Shown: positions 49,247 to 50,637 of the stretch, piece by piece | Layout: each line of letters starts with the position of its first letter | Position numbering within the stretch: the stretch's first letter is position 1 | Origin: Acidaminobacter sp. | GTDB lineage: Bacteria > Bacillota > Clostridia > Peptostreptococcales > Acidaminobacteraceae | Reading direction: 5' to 3' | Assembly (NCBI RefSeq): GCF_030247605.1 | Contig: NZ_JAOTSB010000020.1 | Location: forward strand, 1-50,637 | Length of the DNA: 50,637 nt | Position numbers and translations under genes: made by a program | The notes under the pieces: generated by a model | Seen by the model: only the letters and a program-made list of their open reading frames with translations | Database searches by the model: none | What the model was told of the DNA's origin: nothing

Positions 49247-50578
49247 CTAAAATTCTGCCATGGTCTTTGGTGACCAACCGCATACCTGGTCGCCGCAGAA
49301 CATTGAGTTGTTCTCGAGGATGATGGAACCGTCCTCGCGGACAGATGACCCGAGTTTTTCGTCATAATCCCATCCGCCGGATAAACCGTCACGGCCGAGT
49401 GCTGCAAGCTCGCCGATTACTACGTCCATCGGCGGAAGCTCTATGAGCTCTGAAACGTTGCCGCAGGAGACAATGGCATTCGCTTTGATGTCGAGCGTGA
49501 CAAGGGGCTGGGACTTGCCGTCGCGGCCGGTGCATTCATTCGTGATGCCGACGGTCTTAACGCCCGCATTCTCAAGTTCTACGAAGCACTCGATGAAATC
49601 CGCATCCGGGTTGCCATAGCCCTCTTCTGCGAGGATCGCGCCGTCTGCGCCGAGGAGCTTCGCCATTTTAGCGACGAATTGCGCCGAACGACGTTTTTGC
49701 TCAAGGGAGACGTTGAGGTTGCTCATAATGACGCCGAGGAAATTCAGAGACTTGCCATGCTCGTCATAGAGACGCTTGATGGTTGGGTTGTTTTGGAAGT
49801 CATAAGTCGACCATTTGGAGGAGCATGGCATGAAGGAGCCGGAGATCACAGCGCCGTCAAGCACCTCATTTGGATGCATGAACGTTGGGATGAAGTGGTT
49901 CAGGTCCCAGCCGTAGAGCAAGTCGTTATAGCCCATTTCTTCCATTTGGGACTGTGGCTGCATGACGTAGACTACTGAAGGCAGCGCGTTCATTTCAGCG
50001 CTTCTCTTAGTGACCGGCTCAAGCTCGAACACTTCAAGGGCCTCCGGTGTTTGTTCCTTTACGGTATTGCCTATATATTCCGCGAGTCTGTGAGCCGCCC
50101 AGCGAAGCGCGTGATTTTTCTTTTGCTGCTCGTGTCGCTCAAAGGCTTCGTCTGTATCTGCTACGAGGCAAAGATTGACTAGTTGAGAAAAGTAGGTGAG
50201 CTTCGCGCCTTCCCCGGCCATGTCGATGAGTCCATCTCCAAAGCTGCCCCAATGCTTGCCAACAGCCAGGACACTCATGCCTTTTAGAGCATGGGTTCTG
50301 CCTTCGCCAACCTGGAAGACTTCGCCTGTGACGCCCGGGAATACTGAATGTTCTGCGCCGACGCGTGTACGTGGTTCAATGGCTTCTTTAACCGGTACGA
50401 TTCGAACAGACTCACCAGGTCTTGCAACTTGAAGGTCCACGTCTATCAGATGTTCATCTGCATCTTTCAGAAATGCAATAACTTCCTCCTTATTGATGGT
50501 GAGAACGCCGTTTTCAAACACTGTGTTGGCACCGAACTGGATGTCTCGTACATAGAAATTTCCGATTTCCAATCTCAC
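49247..50578 (-). CDS. grdI: Betaine reductase protein B, pyruvoyl proprotein (GrdI/GrdG type)
   Basis: 443 aa. GrdE/G/I family: VFPGVTGEVFQVGEGRTHALKG, GWDLNHFIPTFMHPNEVLDGAVISGSFMPCSSKW and GITNECTGRDGKSQPLV. In GrdE the proprotein is cleaved at a central Cys to give a pyruvoyl group; Cys252 (MPCSSKW) is at the expected position. The split would give about 27- and 21-kDa subunits. GTG start 50578 behind AAGGGGTG. First of grdI-grdH-BCCT. Other Grd parts (C, D, thioredoxin) are outside the window. Confidence 0.93.
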   Translation of the reverse strand: MRLEIGNFYVRDIQFGANTVFENGVLTINKEEVIAFLKDADEHLIDVDLQVARPGESVRIVPVKEAIEPRTRVGAEHSVFPGVTGEVFQVGEGRTHALKGMSVLAVGKHWGSFGDGLIDMAGEGAKLTYFSQLVNLCLVADTDEAFERHEQQKKNHALRWAAHRLAEYIGNTVKEQTPEALEVFELEPVTKRSAEMNALPSVVYVMQPQSQMEEMGYNDLLYGWDLNHFIPTFMHPNEVLDGAVISGSFMPCSSKWSTYDFQNNPTIKRLYDEHGKSLNFLGVIMSNLNVSLEQKRRSAQFVAKMAKLLGADGAILAEEGYGNPDADFIECFVELENAGVKTVGITNECTGRDGKSQPLVTLDIKANAIVSCGNVSELIELPPMDVVIGELAALGRDGLSGGWDYDEKLGSSVREDGSIILENNSMFCGDQVCGWSPKTMAEF

Positions 50579-50637
50579 TTCAATTTCACCCCTTGTCAGA
50601 ATGCTTGCCTTTTGATTGTTATTTTTTTATTTATTTT

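Overview
The window looks like chromosome of an anaerobic, amino-acid- and betaine-fermenting Firmicute of the class Clostridia. Evidence: selenocysteine-containing glycine/betaine reductase genes (grdA, grdH with in-frame UGA, grdI) next to a BCCT-family transporter, a Bcd/EtfBA butyryl-CoA dehydrogenase operon, a three-subunit NAD-linked [FeFe] hydrogenase, PerR with a perfect Per box, a TPP riboswitch, and strong AGGAGG ribosome binding sites. The species is not identifiable from this alone; an Acidaminobacter/Fusibacter-like lineage is only a guess. No rRNA, tRNA, CRISPR array, prophage or intact insertion sequence was seen.

Layout. 0-5 kb: GntR regulator, YitT-type membrane protein, ribokinase-like kinase, M20 amidohydrolase, DUF454 protein, PerR. 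5.9-8.9 kb: bcd-etfB-etfA. 9-11.6 kb: HAD phosphatase, FMN-binding protein with a TetR regulator, DUF5655 protein. 11.9-15.5 kb: hydCBA hydrogenase. 15.8-22.9 kb: one long minus-strand locus resembling the anaerobe-specific ORP (orange protein) locus: DUF134 regulator, NifU-like scaffold, two NifX/ORP-like proteins, two tandem MinD ATPases with inserted ferredoxin domains, Mrp/NBP35 ATPase, an FMN glutamate-synthase-like protein and a radical SAM protein. 23.2-26.2 kb: purK-purE coupled to an OFA-type MFS carrier. 26.4-32.5 kb: small conserved proteins, a YdeI remnant, a GH13 branching enzyme, and two very small proteins of 56 and 48 aa. 32.8-33.3 kb: stand-alone grdA selenoprotein. 33.5-37.6 kb: TPP-riboswitch-controlled pyrimidine/thiamine-precursor ABC transporter with two thiamine-binding-like proteins and a methyltransferase. 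37.7-46.1 kb: DEAD helicase, arsM with sigZ, glgX, DUF434 and GNAT proteins. 46.3-50.6 kb: betaine transporter and betaine reductase B subunits.

Two DNA-level patterns cut across the genes. First, the 11-mer TGCCGATGGTC (core GCCGATGGT) occurs 22 times as the 9-mer and 14 times as the full 11-mer on both strands, in every codon phase and between genes; by base counting about 0.4 and 0.02 copies would be expected. It also forms terminator or hairpin stems, as DNA-uptake sequences do in Neisseria and Haemophilus. Second, nearly every larger intergenic gap contains short arrays with an exact 24-bp period, built from three alternative 13-15 bp cores (GGTGTCWGACACC, GGTGCCTGTCACC, GGTGACGCGGACAG) and an A/T-richer linker. 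These look like REP-type elements.

Functionally, betaine or glycine reduction (Grd), hydrogen cycling (Hyd) and crotonyl-CoA reduction (Bcd-Etf) together suggest a Stickland-type energy metabolism with strong Fe-S demand, which would fit the Fe-S carrier/ORP-like locus beside the hydrogenase.
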